Program-made: the position numbers and the translations under genes
Shown here: positions 21,686 through 28,995 of the stretch, piece by piece
Position numbering within the stretch: the stretch's first letter is position 1
Layout of the letters: each line of letters opens with the position of its first letter
Notes under the pieces: model-generated
Seen by the model: the letters and a program-made list of their open reading frames with translations, nothing else
The model's database searches: none
Told to the model about the DNA's origin: nothing
Assembly: GCA_005843835.1 (NCBI GenBank)
Contig: SZXZ01000086.1
Location: 1 to 38,970 of the forward strand
Source: Chlorobium sp.
GTDB lineage: Bacteria > Bacteroidota > Chlorobiia > Chlorobiales > Chlorobiaceae
Length of the DNA: 38,970 bases
Reading direction: 5' to 3'

Positions 21686-22150
21686 ATGCCAGAAACATTT
21701 CATAATCATCTTGACGAGTCAATAAAACTGGAACTTAACCTTGCAAAACTCTACAGCTTTTTTCACGACAGTTTTTCTGAAGATGAGGATTTCTGGTGGG
21801 AGTTGGCTATGGAGGAACAAGGCCATGCGTCACTGCTTCAGCAGGAGAAAAAACAGCCCCATCCTGCAGAATTTTTTCCTGAAAATCTCTTATCAAAAGA
21901 CCTGCAGTCTCTTATCGATACAAACACCAGAATTACGGAACTGATGAGTCAGTATGCAACAAACCTTCCGTCAAGAAACGGTGCGTTGCAGATTGCTCTT
22001 GATTTAGAAATGGCTGCAGGTGAATCGCATTTTCAACAGTTTCTTGACAGTCCGACCAACTCTCTTTCGGCTAATATTTTCAAACAGCTGAACCAGGAAG
22101 ACAGCGATCATGCCGAAAGAATCAGGAACTATATGCAAAAGAACACATAG
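21686..22150 (+). CDS. Ferritin-like/rubrerythrin-type four-helix protein
   Basis: A 154-residue helical protein with the spacing of a ferritin-like di-iron site: Glu residues in KLELNLAKLYSFF (helix 1), MEEQGHASLL (helix 2, ExxH), LDLEMAAGESHF (helix 3) and QEDSDHAERI (helix 4). The paired E..ExxH pattern suggests a di-iron centre, as in rubrerythrin or stress ferritins, but there is no C-terminal rubredoxin domain. The frame can be extended to TTG 21680; ATG 21686 is preferred. It lies 94 bases before a true ferritin on the same strand, which supports a role in iron storage or peroxide handling. Confidence 0.75.
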   Translation: MPETFHNHLDESIKLELNLAKLYSFFHDSFSEDEDFWWELAMEEQGHASLLQQEKKQPHPAEFFPENLLSKDLQSLIDTNTRITELMSQYATNLPSRNGALQIALDLEMAAGESHFQQFLDSPTNSLSANIFKQLNQEDSDHAERIRNYMQKNT

Positions 22151-22244
22151 GAAATGATAAACTATTTGGATTAACCCGATGTTTAATGGGATAATTGAAA
22201 CCTTTCTTATTTTTTAAATAACACAATATTCTGGAGAATCTGCC

Positions 22245-22739
22245 ATGTTAAGCAAAGCACTTGAAAAAGCTTTCAACGATCAGATTAATCATGAGCTGTC
22301 GTCGTCATATCTTTACCTTTCTATGGCTGCTTATGCTGAATCACAAAATCTTCCAGGATTTGCTCACTGGCTTAAACTTCAGACCAAGGAAGAGACTGGC
22401 CATGGAATGAAACTCTACAAATTCGTTAATGAGCGTGGAGGACGTGTTGAGCTTCAGAAAATAGATCAGCCCATTTTGGAGTTCAAATCACCAACAGCCC
22501 TTTTCGAGGAAGTACTTAAACACGAACGAAAAATAACTGTCCTCATCAATAAACTCTATGAACTGGCATTGGAGGAAAAAGACTACGCCGCGCAGGTGCT
22601 TTTACATGAATTTATTGGAGAGCAGGTAGAAGAAGAAGCCACCGCCTCATCAATCCTTGAAACCCTGAAAATGGCCGGCGAGAAAGGACATGCTTTGATA
22701 ATGATGGACCGCCAGCTTGCTCGAAGGGGGCAGAACTGA
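22245..22739 (+). CDS. ftnA: Bacterial non-haem ferritin
   Basis: Iron-storage protein of 164 residues, matching FtnA length. Helix 1 contains [18 protein letters not shown], helix 2 contains [19 protein letters not shown] with the ferroxidase ExxH, and helix 3/4 carries [14 protein letters not shown]. Together these give the usual ferroxidase glutamates and histidine. GGAGA is placed 8 bases before ATG. No haem-ligand methionine pattern of bacterioferritin was noticed. A hairpin terminator follows at about 22765-22803. Confidence 0.93.
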   Translation: MLSKALEKAFNDQINHELSSSYLYLSMAAYAESQNLPGFAHWLKLQTKEETGHGMKLYKFVNERGGRVELQKIDQPILEFKSPTALFEEVLKHERKITVLINKLYELALEEKDYAAQVLLHEFIGEQVEEEATASSILETLKMAGEKGHALIMMDRQLARRGQN

Positions 22740-22764
22740 ACAATACCGCTTAATTCTAAAACGC

Positions 22765-22805
22765 AAAGGGGGCTGCTGACTCATTTAAGAGCATCCCCTT
22801 TTGAT
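22765..22805 (+). terminator. Terminator after ferritin
   Basis: AAAGGGG-GCTGCT pairs, with a small bulge, with AGCAT-CCCCTTTT, followed by TTGATTTTAT. It stands between the convergent ferritin and phosphoesterase genes and may act in both directions. Confidence 0.6.
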
Positions 22806-22806
22806 T

Positions 22807-23679
22807 TTATATTGATGGAAGTGTAAGAAACTGCTGAGTAAATTTCCCTTCCCCTTCTATTACCAGTTCACTATAGCAACGAGAGTTGTATCGAAAACTA
22901 CCTCCATTAATAAAAGTTATACCATTAACCTCGTAGGACTGAAACCGGTGAAAATGACCATGCAGAACCATTTTTGCGTGAATCCCCTTTAAGGCTCCAA
23001 GAAACTCCTCACGGTTTTTGAGTTCCATAGTCCAATCGAAAGCCTGGTCAATTGGAGAATCCGTACCATATACCTTATAGGCATGATGGCATAACCCGAT
23101 AACAAAACACTCTGTAAGAGAAGCAAGGACACCAGCCTGGCTTAAAGCATGTAACTGACCAACGCTGACAGAACCTCTTGCTCCAAGGGGATTATCGGCA
23201 GGGTACCACGGATACACTGAGTTAAGAGCGATCACGGCTATCCTTACCGACGAATAATTGATTATTTTTATGAATGGATACGTTTTACTTCCCCGGTCTT
23301 CTCCAGTAATCAGTTCCTGAAAAAAAACACAAAACTCCTTAATTTTGCGGTCAAATGCTTTTTTTCGAACGATTGGAAGGGGATTCAGAGCATTATAAAA
23401 CCGTAATTCCTCTTCAAGATTTATCAGATCATGATTACCGGCAATAACAGTGGTTTTGTCCCAATGGTACAAACCATGGGCCTCAAGTTTTTCCCTGATA
23501 ATCTTCCAGTCACTTGTATTGGCATTATTGCTGAGATCACCAGAAATAACAAGATGATCGTATCCTTCAGTATTGAAATGATCAAGGAGACGATCAAAAT
23601 CCCTCAGTTGCTTACGATCCTGCATGCCGGAAATGTGCAGGTCCGATATATGTGCTATTTTTACTGCCCCAGTAATCAA
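22807..23679 (-). CDS. Calcineurin-like metallophosphoesterase
   Basis: Contains all the metal-site blocks of the family in order: DLH (Asp13, His15), GD (Gly47-Asp48), GNHD (81-84), a lone His at 198 in LCHHAY, and GHFH (241-244). With 290 residues and this spacing it resembles class III cyclic-nucleotide phosphodiesterases such as CpdA, but substrate cannot be assigned from motifs. No signal peptide is seen, so it should be cytoplasmic. It is a single-gene unit on the minus strand. Confidence 0.87.
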   Translation of the reverse strand: MITGAVKIAHISDLHISGMQDRKQLRDFDRLLDHFNTEGYDHLVISGDLSNNANTSDWKIIREKLEAHGLYHWDKTTVIAGNHDLINLEEELRFYNALNPLPIVRKKAFDRKIKEFCVFFQELITGEDRGSKTYPFIKIINYSSVRIAVIALNSVYPWYPADNPLGARGSVSVGQLHALSQAGVLASLTECFVIGLCHHAYKVYGTDSPIDQAFDWTMELKNREEFLGALKGIHAKMVLHGHFHRFQSYEVNGITFINGGSFRYNSRCYSELVIEGEGKFTQQFLTLPSI

Positions 23680-24017
23680 TTTTTTACAGACTTGCGGTTT
23701 TCAATACTTACAATTTCAATGCTACGTAAAGGAGACGTTAAAAAAATACAATTAACCTTACCTAACTTTATGCGGCATCAAGTTAATAACTTTTGTACCC
23801 TGTTTTGTAACAAAAAACGAACGAAGTCAAGCGTAATAAATGGATACTGGTAGACCCGAGTGTTAATTGAGAAAAATGATATTAGGTATAATCGGTTGAC
23901 TGAAAAACAAATAAAAGTTACGTTATCAACGTAATAAACGAAGAACTGGTTCACTGATTTATTGCAATTGAGATCCAGCGAGCTCTGATAGCTCCTAACG
24001 ATAAAAGTCTTAACTCC
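23680..24017. other. Divergent spacer between phosphoesterase and SRAP genes
   Basis: This 338-base spacer holds no supported gene. Towards the SRAP gene it contains a good promoter with a palindrome on the -10 (listed separately) and a GAGCT-N5-AGCTC inverted repeat about 30-45 bases before the SRAP ATG. Confidence 0.5.
23896..23934 (+). promoter_or_regulatory. SRAP promoter overlapped by a 17-base palindrome
   Basis: A -35 TTGACT (23896-23901) and a -10 TACGTT (23919-23924) are 17 bases apart. The perfect inverted repeat TTACGTT-atc-AACGTAA (23918-23934) covers the -10, the usual place for a repressor site. It does not match the CTGT-N8-ACAG LexA form. Confidence 0.5.
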
Positions 24018-24725
24018 ATGTGCGGACGATTCGGTTTTTTTGAACTCAAGTATTTTATAGAACAGCTTCGGCAGTACGAAATTCCTTTTGGTGATAAGAA
24101 AGCATTAAACTTTACACCAAGCTACAATATTACTCCCGAAACAAATATTGTCATGTTGCAGTGTAACAATGGTAGGTACACCCTCAAACTGGGCCGCTGG
24201 GGCTTAATTCCTCATTGGGTGAAAGGAATGCCTAAAGTGCGACCGATCAACGCGCGCACAGAAACTCTAGAAATAAAATCCTACTTCAGGCACATGTTGA
24301 ACAGGACTCATTGTCTTATCCCTGCCAGCGGATTTTATGAATGGAAAGCTGAAGGATTGAATAAAAAACAACCATACTACATTCATCGGGCAGACGGCAA
24401 GCCTATGGCTTTTGCCGGTCTGTGGGATAGTTGGCAGGCACAGGAAATAAATGAGTTACCAATTGTATCATGCGCCATTGTAACCACAGCGTCGAATCAT
24501 GAGATGAAGTTTGTTCACGATCGTATGCCGATTATCCTTGAGCCTGAACAGTGGAAATCATGGCTGAATGCTGATGTAACGGATACCAGAAAATTATTGG
24601 TGCCTTCCAAGGACGGAGCACTTGCTCTTTATCCAGTCTCTACTCAAGTCAATAATCCAAAATATATCAGTCATGACTGCATCAAGCAATTGAACGTTAA
24701 GCAAAAAGGCAACATCGAAAGATAA
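24018..24725 (+). CDS. SRAP-domain protein (HMCES/YedK family)
   Basis: Protects abasic sites in single-stranded DNA by forming a covalent DNA-protein link. The 235-residue protein keeps every catalytic feature: Cys2 exposed after Met removal (MCGRF), Asn78 in RPINARTET, Glu108 in GFYEW, and His167 in HDRMP. WGLIPHWVKG (61-70) is also typical. Conservation of the Cys2 start fixes the start at 24018. It is alone on its strand behind a promoter with a palindrome, so it could be damage-regulated; that is inference. Confidence 0.94.
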   Translation: MCGRFGFFELKYFIEQLRQYEIPFGDKKALNFTPSYNITPETNIVMLQCNNGRYTLKLGRWGLIPHWVKGMPKVRPINARTETLEIKSYFRHMLNRTHCLIPASGFYEWKAEGLNKKQPYYIHRADGKPMAFAGLWDSWQAQEINELPIVSCAIVTTASNHEMKFVHDRMPIILEPEQWKSWLNADVTDTRKLLVPSKDGALALYPVSTQVNNPKYISHDCIKQLNVKQKGNIER

Positions 24726-24774
24726 GTTTCAACTCTGGTATTATGATTGTTTAATAATACGTTCAGCTCATTAA

Positions 24775-25368
24775 CTATTGAGCTTTTAATGGTGCGGTTG
24801 ATTTTGGTCGGCCTCGTTTTTTTGTGCCATGTAGTTTTTCAGTTGGAGCATCTATCAAAACAGGATCATCTGTTTGAATCAGTTGAGTATCAAGATCCTC
24901 GTCAAGTTCATCATCATGAATATCCGGTATGGCAATAACCTCAAGTACAGCAAGGTCAATTTCATCAATAATTTCTGCTGAGTGGATCTTTTTTTTCACA
25001 CGCCCTGCTCTTTTTCCTTTTACATCAGGGGCGATAAGGGTCATAACCTCATTAACGGAAGAAAAAATATTGAGCTGCCTGTCAAGATCCTGAAGTTTTA
25101 AAAGATCCTTAATTGGTTTGCAGAGCGAAACAAAGATAACTATACCACCGTTTTTGTTTGCAAACTCCTGAGCAAATCGTATGGAAGTAATTACACTGGC
25201 ATCAATGGCCTTTACCTGGGAAAAATCGATAAGCAGATTTTTACTCTGCTCCTTGGCAAGAAGATCTGCAACAACAGAATTAAACGGATCCTCATGACAA
25301 ATATTAAATACACCTTCTTCGATTTTCAGAATGGATAAATCTTTGCGGATGGTAACTGATGATTTCAT
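24775..25368 (-). CDS. STAS-domain protein with AT-hook-like C-terminal tail
   Basis: The first 115 or so residues resemble a STAS (anti-sigma-factor antagonist-like) domain: LLIDFSQVKAIDASVITSI (about 46-64) corresponds to the conserved strand and phosphoserine loop, with Ser58 of DAS as possible phosphosite. The remaining 80 residues are not STAS: a basic patch KGKRAGRVKKK (about 117-127), an acidic segment with DDELDEDLD, and a tail HGTKKRGRPKST (about 180-191) holding the AT-hook core RGRP. The tail suggests minor-groove DNA binding. This combination is unusual; partner kinase or anti-sigma factor is not adjacent. Confidence 0.75.
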   Translation of the reverse strand: MKSSVTIRKDLSILKIEEGVFNICHEDPFNSVVADLLAKEQSKNLLIDFSQVKAIDASVITSIRFAQEFANKNGGIVIFVSLCKPIKDLLKLQDLDRQLNIFSSVNEVMTLIAPDVKGKRAGRVKKKIHSAEIIDEIDLAVLEVIAIPDIHDDELDEDLDTQLIQTDDPVLIDAPTEKLHGTKKRGRPKSTAPLKAQ

Positions 25369-25566
25369 GAGTATTGCAGTATCAATGTAGGATTCATAAG
25401 CAAATTTGAAGGATTATATACAAACTTTGCTCAATATGGTATATATCATTTCAAGTTATATGATGATCGTTTGATTTTTATGAATCGGACAGCCAAATCC
25501 TTGACTTTTTTATCAGGCAAACATCAATGATTTTTTTGCTTGGTTAACTTTTGAAATACTGGTTAA

Positions 25567-25595
25567 TAACAATATTTGAGCATATGCTGTATAAT
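25567..25595 (+). promoter_or_regulatory. Candidate promoter for the first flavoprotein
   Basis: A perfect -10 TATAAT (25590-25595) with a weak -35 TAACAA at 17-base spacing (25567-25572), 42 bases upstream of the gene. Confidence 0.4.
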
Positions 25596-25636
25596 GAGTA
25601 ATTTCCATCCAAAACCGAAAATTCCTTGAAAAAACG

Positions 25637-26248
25637 ATGGATACTCCTGTAAACATACTCGCAATAGTCGGGAGCTACAGAAAAGCGGGCATTATCGAAC
25701 GAGCGGTCGACGAAATCCTATCCGCAGCAGGAAAGGCAGGTGCTGTGACCCGTAAAATCACTTTGATTGATAAAAATCTAGCATTCTGTACAAACTGCCG
25801 AAGTTGTACCCAGGTAGCTGGCGACCACTTTGGAGTTTGCGTCCTTGATGATGATATGACCTCTCTTTTGCAGGAAGTGAATCATGCAGATGCAATTATT
25901 CTTGCATCACCTATGAATGCAGGCACTGTCACAGCTGTGATGAAAACTTTTATTGAACGTCTTGTCTGTACGGCTTACTGGCCTTGGGGTGCCCCAGGCC
26001 CAAAGGCTCGTCGTCCTGAAAAATCAAAACGAGCGGTACTTGTTGCATCTTCAGCTGCCCCGGGTATAATTGCCAGATTGACTGGAGATGTGACGAAACG
26101 ACTTGAATCTGCAGCAAATATGCTGGGTGCAAAAACAATCGGAACGCTCTTTATTGGGCTTGCGGCACAACAACAGCATCAAGAACTGAGCAAGAGAATC
26201 ATTATTAAGGCCCGGAAACTTGGTCAAAAACTGGCTGTCCACAATTGA
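25637..26248 (+). CDS. NADPH-dependent FMN reductase / iron-sulfur flavoprotein-like
   Basis: A 203-residue flavodoxin-like protein. It starts with the FMN-phosphate loop AIVGSYRKAG (9-18), and carries ILASPMNAGTVTAVMKTFIERL (about residues 89-110) of the FMN reductase family. Cysteines at 51, 54, 57 and 68 (CTNCRSC plus one) give CX2CX2CX10C, close to but wider than the 4Fe-4S motif of archaeal and bacterial iron-sulfur flavoproteins. It could carry electrons from ferredoxin or NAD(P)H; partner unknown. It has its own promoter and is 251 bases from the similar next gene. Confidence 0.78.
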   Translation: MDTPVNILAIVGSYRKAGIIERAVDEILSAAGKAGAVTRKITLIDKNLAFCTNCRSCTQVAGDHFGVCVLDDDMTSLLQEVNHADAIILASPMNAGTVTAVMKTFIERLVCTAYWPWGAPGPKARRPEKSKRAVLVASSAAPGIIARLTGDVTKRLESAANMLGAKTIGTLFIGLAAQQQHQELSKRIIIKARKLGQKLAVHN

Positions 26249-26499
26249 ATTACGGGAAGTTGATCCAACTGGAGAGAAGTACGTTAGCTTAAGCCTTTGT
26301 TACCGTGCACTTTAGCTTCATTGATTGATGTTTTTTTTTCGGTGATAGCAGAAAACATCTTTTAAAAAGCATATAATTTGTAATATACCGTGTAAGCTTT
26401 TGAAGATTATGCTGCTTGAAATAAGCAGTGTCAATGACCCTCTAACCGGTTTTCTGAAATACATAATGAATATCGATACACAGGGTATAACAAGAAAAT
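26249..26499. promoter_or_regulatory. Spacer between the two flavoprotein genes
   Basis: No gene is supported here. A 6-bp inverted repeat CTGCTT-gaaat-AAGCAG (26412-26428) lies about 70 bases upstream of the second flavoprotein and may be an operator or small hairpin. Confidence 0.35.
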
Positions 26500-27135
26500 A
26501 TGAAGGTTATAGCGATTAATGGAAGCCCAAAAGAGAATGGGAACACCTTTCACGCGCTGACAGGCGTTGGCAAGCAATTGCTGGAAAACAGCATTGAGTT
26601 TGAAATTATTCATGTTGGAAATAAAGCCGTAAGGGGGTGCTTGGCTTGCGGGACATGCTCCAAAAACAAAGATGAAAAATGCAGTATAAGCAACGATCCG
26701 GTAAATGACTGGATTCAGCAGATTAAAACTGCTGATGGCCTCATTCTGGCATCACCTGTTTATTATGCCGGCATTGCGGGGACTATGAAATGTTTTCTTG
26801 ACAGGGCTTTTTATGTCGCGGGAAGTAATGGTGGGTTGTTTCGCCAGAAGGTTGCAGCTGCTGTAGTTGCCGTTCGCCGTACAGGAGGCTCTACAACATT
26901 TGACAGCCTGAACCATTATCTGACCTATTCAGAGATGATTCTTGCAACCTCAAATTACTGGAATATTGCCCATGGTACTACCCCGGGTGAAGCGTTACAG
27001 GATAAAGAAGGATTGCAGATTATGGATGTACTTGGTCGCAATATGGCATGGCTGCTCAAAATGCGTGAAGTCACAAAAGCAACACTGCCGAACCCGGCAA
27101 CAGTTACCAAAATTTATACAAATTTCATCAGGTAG
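26500..27135 (+). CDS. Iron-sulfur flavoprotein / NADPH-dependent FMN reductase family
   Basis: A 211-residue flavodoxin-fold protein beginning with the FMN loop INGSPKENGNT (6-16). Cysteines 47, 50, 53 and 61 give CX2CX2CX7C, matching the compact 4Fe-4S motif of iron-sulfur flavoproteins. ILASPVYYAGIAGTMKCFLDR (about 82-102) is the family's FMN-contact region. It probably shuttles one electron between its cluster and FMN; physiological partners are unknown. It resembles the upstream flavoprotein only in overall design, so a recent tandem duplication is unlikely. Confidence 0.85.
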   Translation: MKVIAINGSPKENGNTFHALTGVGKQLLENSIEFEIIHVGNKAVRGCLACGTCSKNKDEKCSISNDPVNDWIQQIKTADGLILASPVYYAGIAGTMKCFLDRAFYVAGSNGGLFRQKVAAAVVAVRRTGGSTTFDSLNHYLTYSEMILATSNYWNIAHGTTPGEALQDKEGLQIMDVLGRNMAWLLKMREVTKATLPNPATVTKIYTNFIR

Positions 27136-27422
27136 ATCACGCTTATAAAAGGAAGCCTAGTGAGTAAGTGGCTTATAACTGATATCTTCAGAATGCGTTA
27201 AAACTCGATAGCGCTCTCTTATCAATTATAATCATCTCATTTTGGTACCAGTACGGATGTAAAAACAAAACAATTGGCATTCCTATTTTAGCCATACAAT
27301 TGAGTAATCTTGCGAAGATACAAATCTTTGATTTTTTCAGTATCTTTATTTTATAAAGTTCTTTCTGAATTGGGTGGTACAAATTTTCAAAAATCTTCAT
27401 TTTTTTAAACACACATTCAGCT

Positions 27423-27650
27423 ATGGCAAACGACAACAATGGCATCTTTTCCGACCTCTTCATAGCGGTTGGCAATCCAATCCAGAATGTGGCTGACACC
27501 TTGGGTGAAGGGTTCAATGTAGCCACTTCTATCGCTCAGTCTTGCGTCAATCTCTGCGCAACAATCGTCACAAGTACAGCAAACGCAGCTATCCAGCTCA
27601 TCCAAAGCGTTGTAACGGGCATCACATCAGCCATCACGCCGAAAAAGTAA
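27423..27650 (+). CDS. Chlorosome envelope protein, CsmB/CsmF-like
   Basis: A 75-residue hydrophobic protein rich in Ala, Val, Ile, Thr and Ser and ending in SAITPKK, which resembles the CsmB/CsmF family of chlorosome envelope proteins (about 74-75 residues, similar C-terminus). These coat the bacteriochlorophyll-filled chlorosome in green sulfur bacteria. The middle is amphipathic helical with two cysteines (SCVNLC, about residues 40-45). It is transcribed alone, with a strong terminator 16 bases after its stop. The identification is by resemblance; I cannot tell CsmB from CsmF. Confidence 0.7.
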   Translation: MANDNNGIFSDLFIAVGNPIQNVADTLGEGFNVATSIAQSCVNLCATIVTSTANAAIQLIQSVVTGITSAITPKK

Positions 27651-27665
27651 GTATTTCCATTACGT

Positions 27666-27697
27666 GAAAAAGCCCCTTCACACAATGGGGCTTTTTC
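27666..27697. terminator. Bidirectional terminator
   Basis: A perfect 11-bp stem GAAAAAGCCCC / GGGGCTTTTTC with a 10-base loop lies between the convergent chlorosome and racemase genes, with T-runs for both strands. Confidence 0.88.
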
Positions 27698-27699
27698 TC

Positions 27700-28557
27700 T
27701 TATTTTTCACCAAGGGAATACTTTACAGCGGCTTCAGCATGTATTGCGGTCGTATCAAAAACCGGAACACTTACATCTTCCTGCTTGACCAGAAGAGGAA
27801 TTTCTGTACACCCCAGTATAACACCTTCTGCACGGCTTTCTTTCAAGAGGCGGTTGATAATGTAGATGAAGTGATCCCTGGATTCCCTATTTATTTTTTC
27901 GGCACACAATTCATCAAAAATCACGGAGTTGATATAGTTGCGTTCTGCCTGATTCGGCAGAATAACTTTGAGACCATAGTTTTTCTCAAGACGGTCCCTA
28001 TAGAAATTATTTTCCATTGTGTACTTCGTACCCAGTAGTACTATGGAATTGAGGCCTTTCTCTTTAATTTTTCGGCCTGTTGCATCAGCGATATGCAGGA
28101 CAGGAATTTTAACATTATCCTGGATATCTTCGGCACTTGAGTTCATAGTGTTAGAGGCTATGACAATAAAATCCGCACCACCGTTTTTCAACCGTTGAGC
28201 CGCATCGATCATTATTTTTCTCAGTGGCCTCCAGTCTCCCTTCTCGGCCAGCCGTTCCTCTTTTGAGAATTCTCCAAACTCAATTGAATACATCAGGATT
28301 TGAGCTGAATTCAAACCCCCGAGCTTATCTCTGACCATCTGATTCATGAGACGATAATATTCCAGCGAAGAAACCCAACTGACTCCTCCTATTATGCCGA
28401 TTGTTTTAATCTGAGGCACGCTTACAGAAGCAATGCCTGACTGCCTTGAGATGCTCGGTCTTTCTTTGGCTGCAACATTGAAAACAAAACTACAGTTCAT
28501 TGCTATAGCTGTGAAAATCAAGATCAGCAGACCTTTTGGACTAAACTGTGTTTTCAT
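27700..28557 (-). CDS. Exported aspartate/glutamate racemase homologue
   Basis: Matches the YgeA/RacD-type racemase fold throughout: IGIIGGVSWVSSLEYYRLMN (53-72), IPVLHIADATGRKI, LLGTKYTMENNFY and the second catalytic cysteine in GCTEI (Cys250). Two things are odd. An N-terminal Sec signal peptide (about 1-30, GLLILIFTAIAMNCSFVFNVAA) directs it out of the cytoplasm. And the first active-site block reads ASNTMN (134-139) where active enzymes have C-T-N-T-M-H, so the first catalytic Cys and the His are missing. It may be a periplasmic D-amino-acid enzyme with changed chemistry or a binding protein. Confidence 0.82.
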   Translation of the reverse strand: MKTQFSPKGLLILIFTAIAMNCSFVFNVAAKERPSISRQSGIASVSVPQIKTIGIIGGVSWVSSLEYYRLMNQMVRDKLGGLNSAQILMYSIEFGEFSKEERLAEKGDWRPLRKIMIDAAQRLKNGGADFIVIASNTMNSSAEDIQDNVKIPVLHIADATGRKIKEKGLNSIVLLGTKYTMENNFYRDRLEKNYGLKVILPNQAERNYINSVIFDELCAEKINRESRDHFIYIINRLLKESRAEGVILGCTEIPLLVKQEDVSVPVFDTTAIHAEAAVKYSLGEK

Positions 28558-28995
28558 ACAGGGGATATTAGGGAAGGTAATTTAAAGGAAAAATAGATCT
28601 ATGTACTCAGGGTTTATTAAGATGATACGAATATTTTGAAATAGCCTGAGGTTTTGCCAAACATTCTAATCTGTAATTATATCAATGTAAACACAATAAT
28701 ATAGCGCTGTTACGAGCTCAATTCAGCTCGATGTATGCAGTCGAACAGAATGAGAAATCAATTATTTTTATGCTTTTTGTACCGTATTTGTATTTTGTCA
28801 CCGCGTGAGTGTGGCGTTCTCTGGTTCTTTCTGTTTTCGATTCTAAAACAGTAAATTGATTGACACTACGTACATTATTTTAATTTTTATAGACTTTTTC
28901 TTCCAATAATGAAAGGCGTTCGTTAGCCTTAAAGCATTAAGATAAAGCCTTTCATCAACCTGTTGCAGTAAAGCAATCATCCATCCTTTACAATT
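28558..28995. promoter_or_regulatory. Long leader/promoter region of the glucan phosphorylase gene
   Basis: This is the longest gene-free stretch in the window (438 bases). It contains a perfect TTGACA (28860-28865), though no strong -10 follows at ideal spacing. There is a 6-bp inverted repeat CGAGCT-N6-AGCTCG (28713-28730). A 9-bp perfect inverted repeat ATGAAAGGC (28909-28917) / GCCTTTCAT (28947-28955) would form a leader hairpin 40 bases before the start codon. No reading frame or known RNA was recognised. Confidence 0.45.

Noticed and set aside
24765-24784. AGCTCA-N8-TGAGCT hairpin as terminator of the SRAP gene.
   Set aside because: The stem is short and half of it lies in the codons of the convergent STAS gene; no proper T-run follows.
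27188-27526. A 112-codon minus-strand frame overlapping the chlorosome gene.
   Set aside because: It is antisense to a gene with recognisable product and otherwise covers AT-rich spacer with low-complexity translation.
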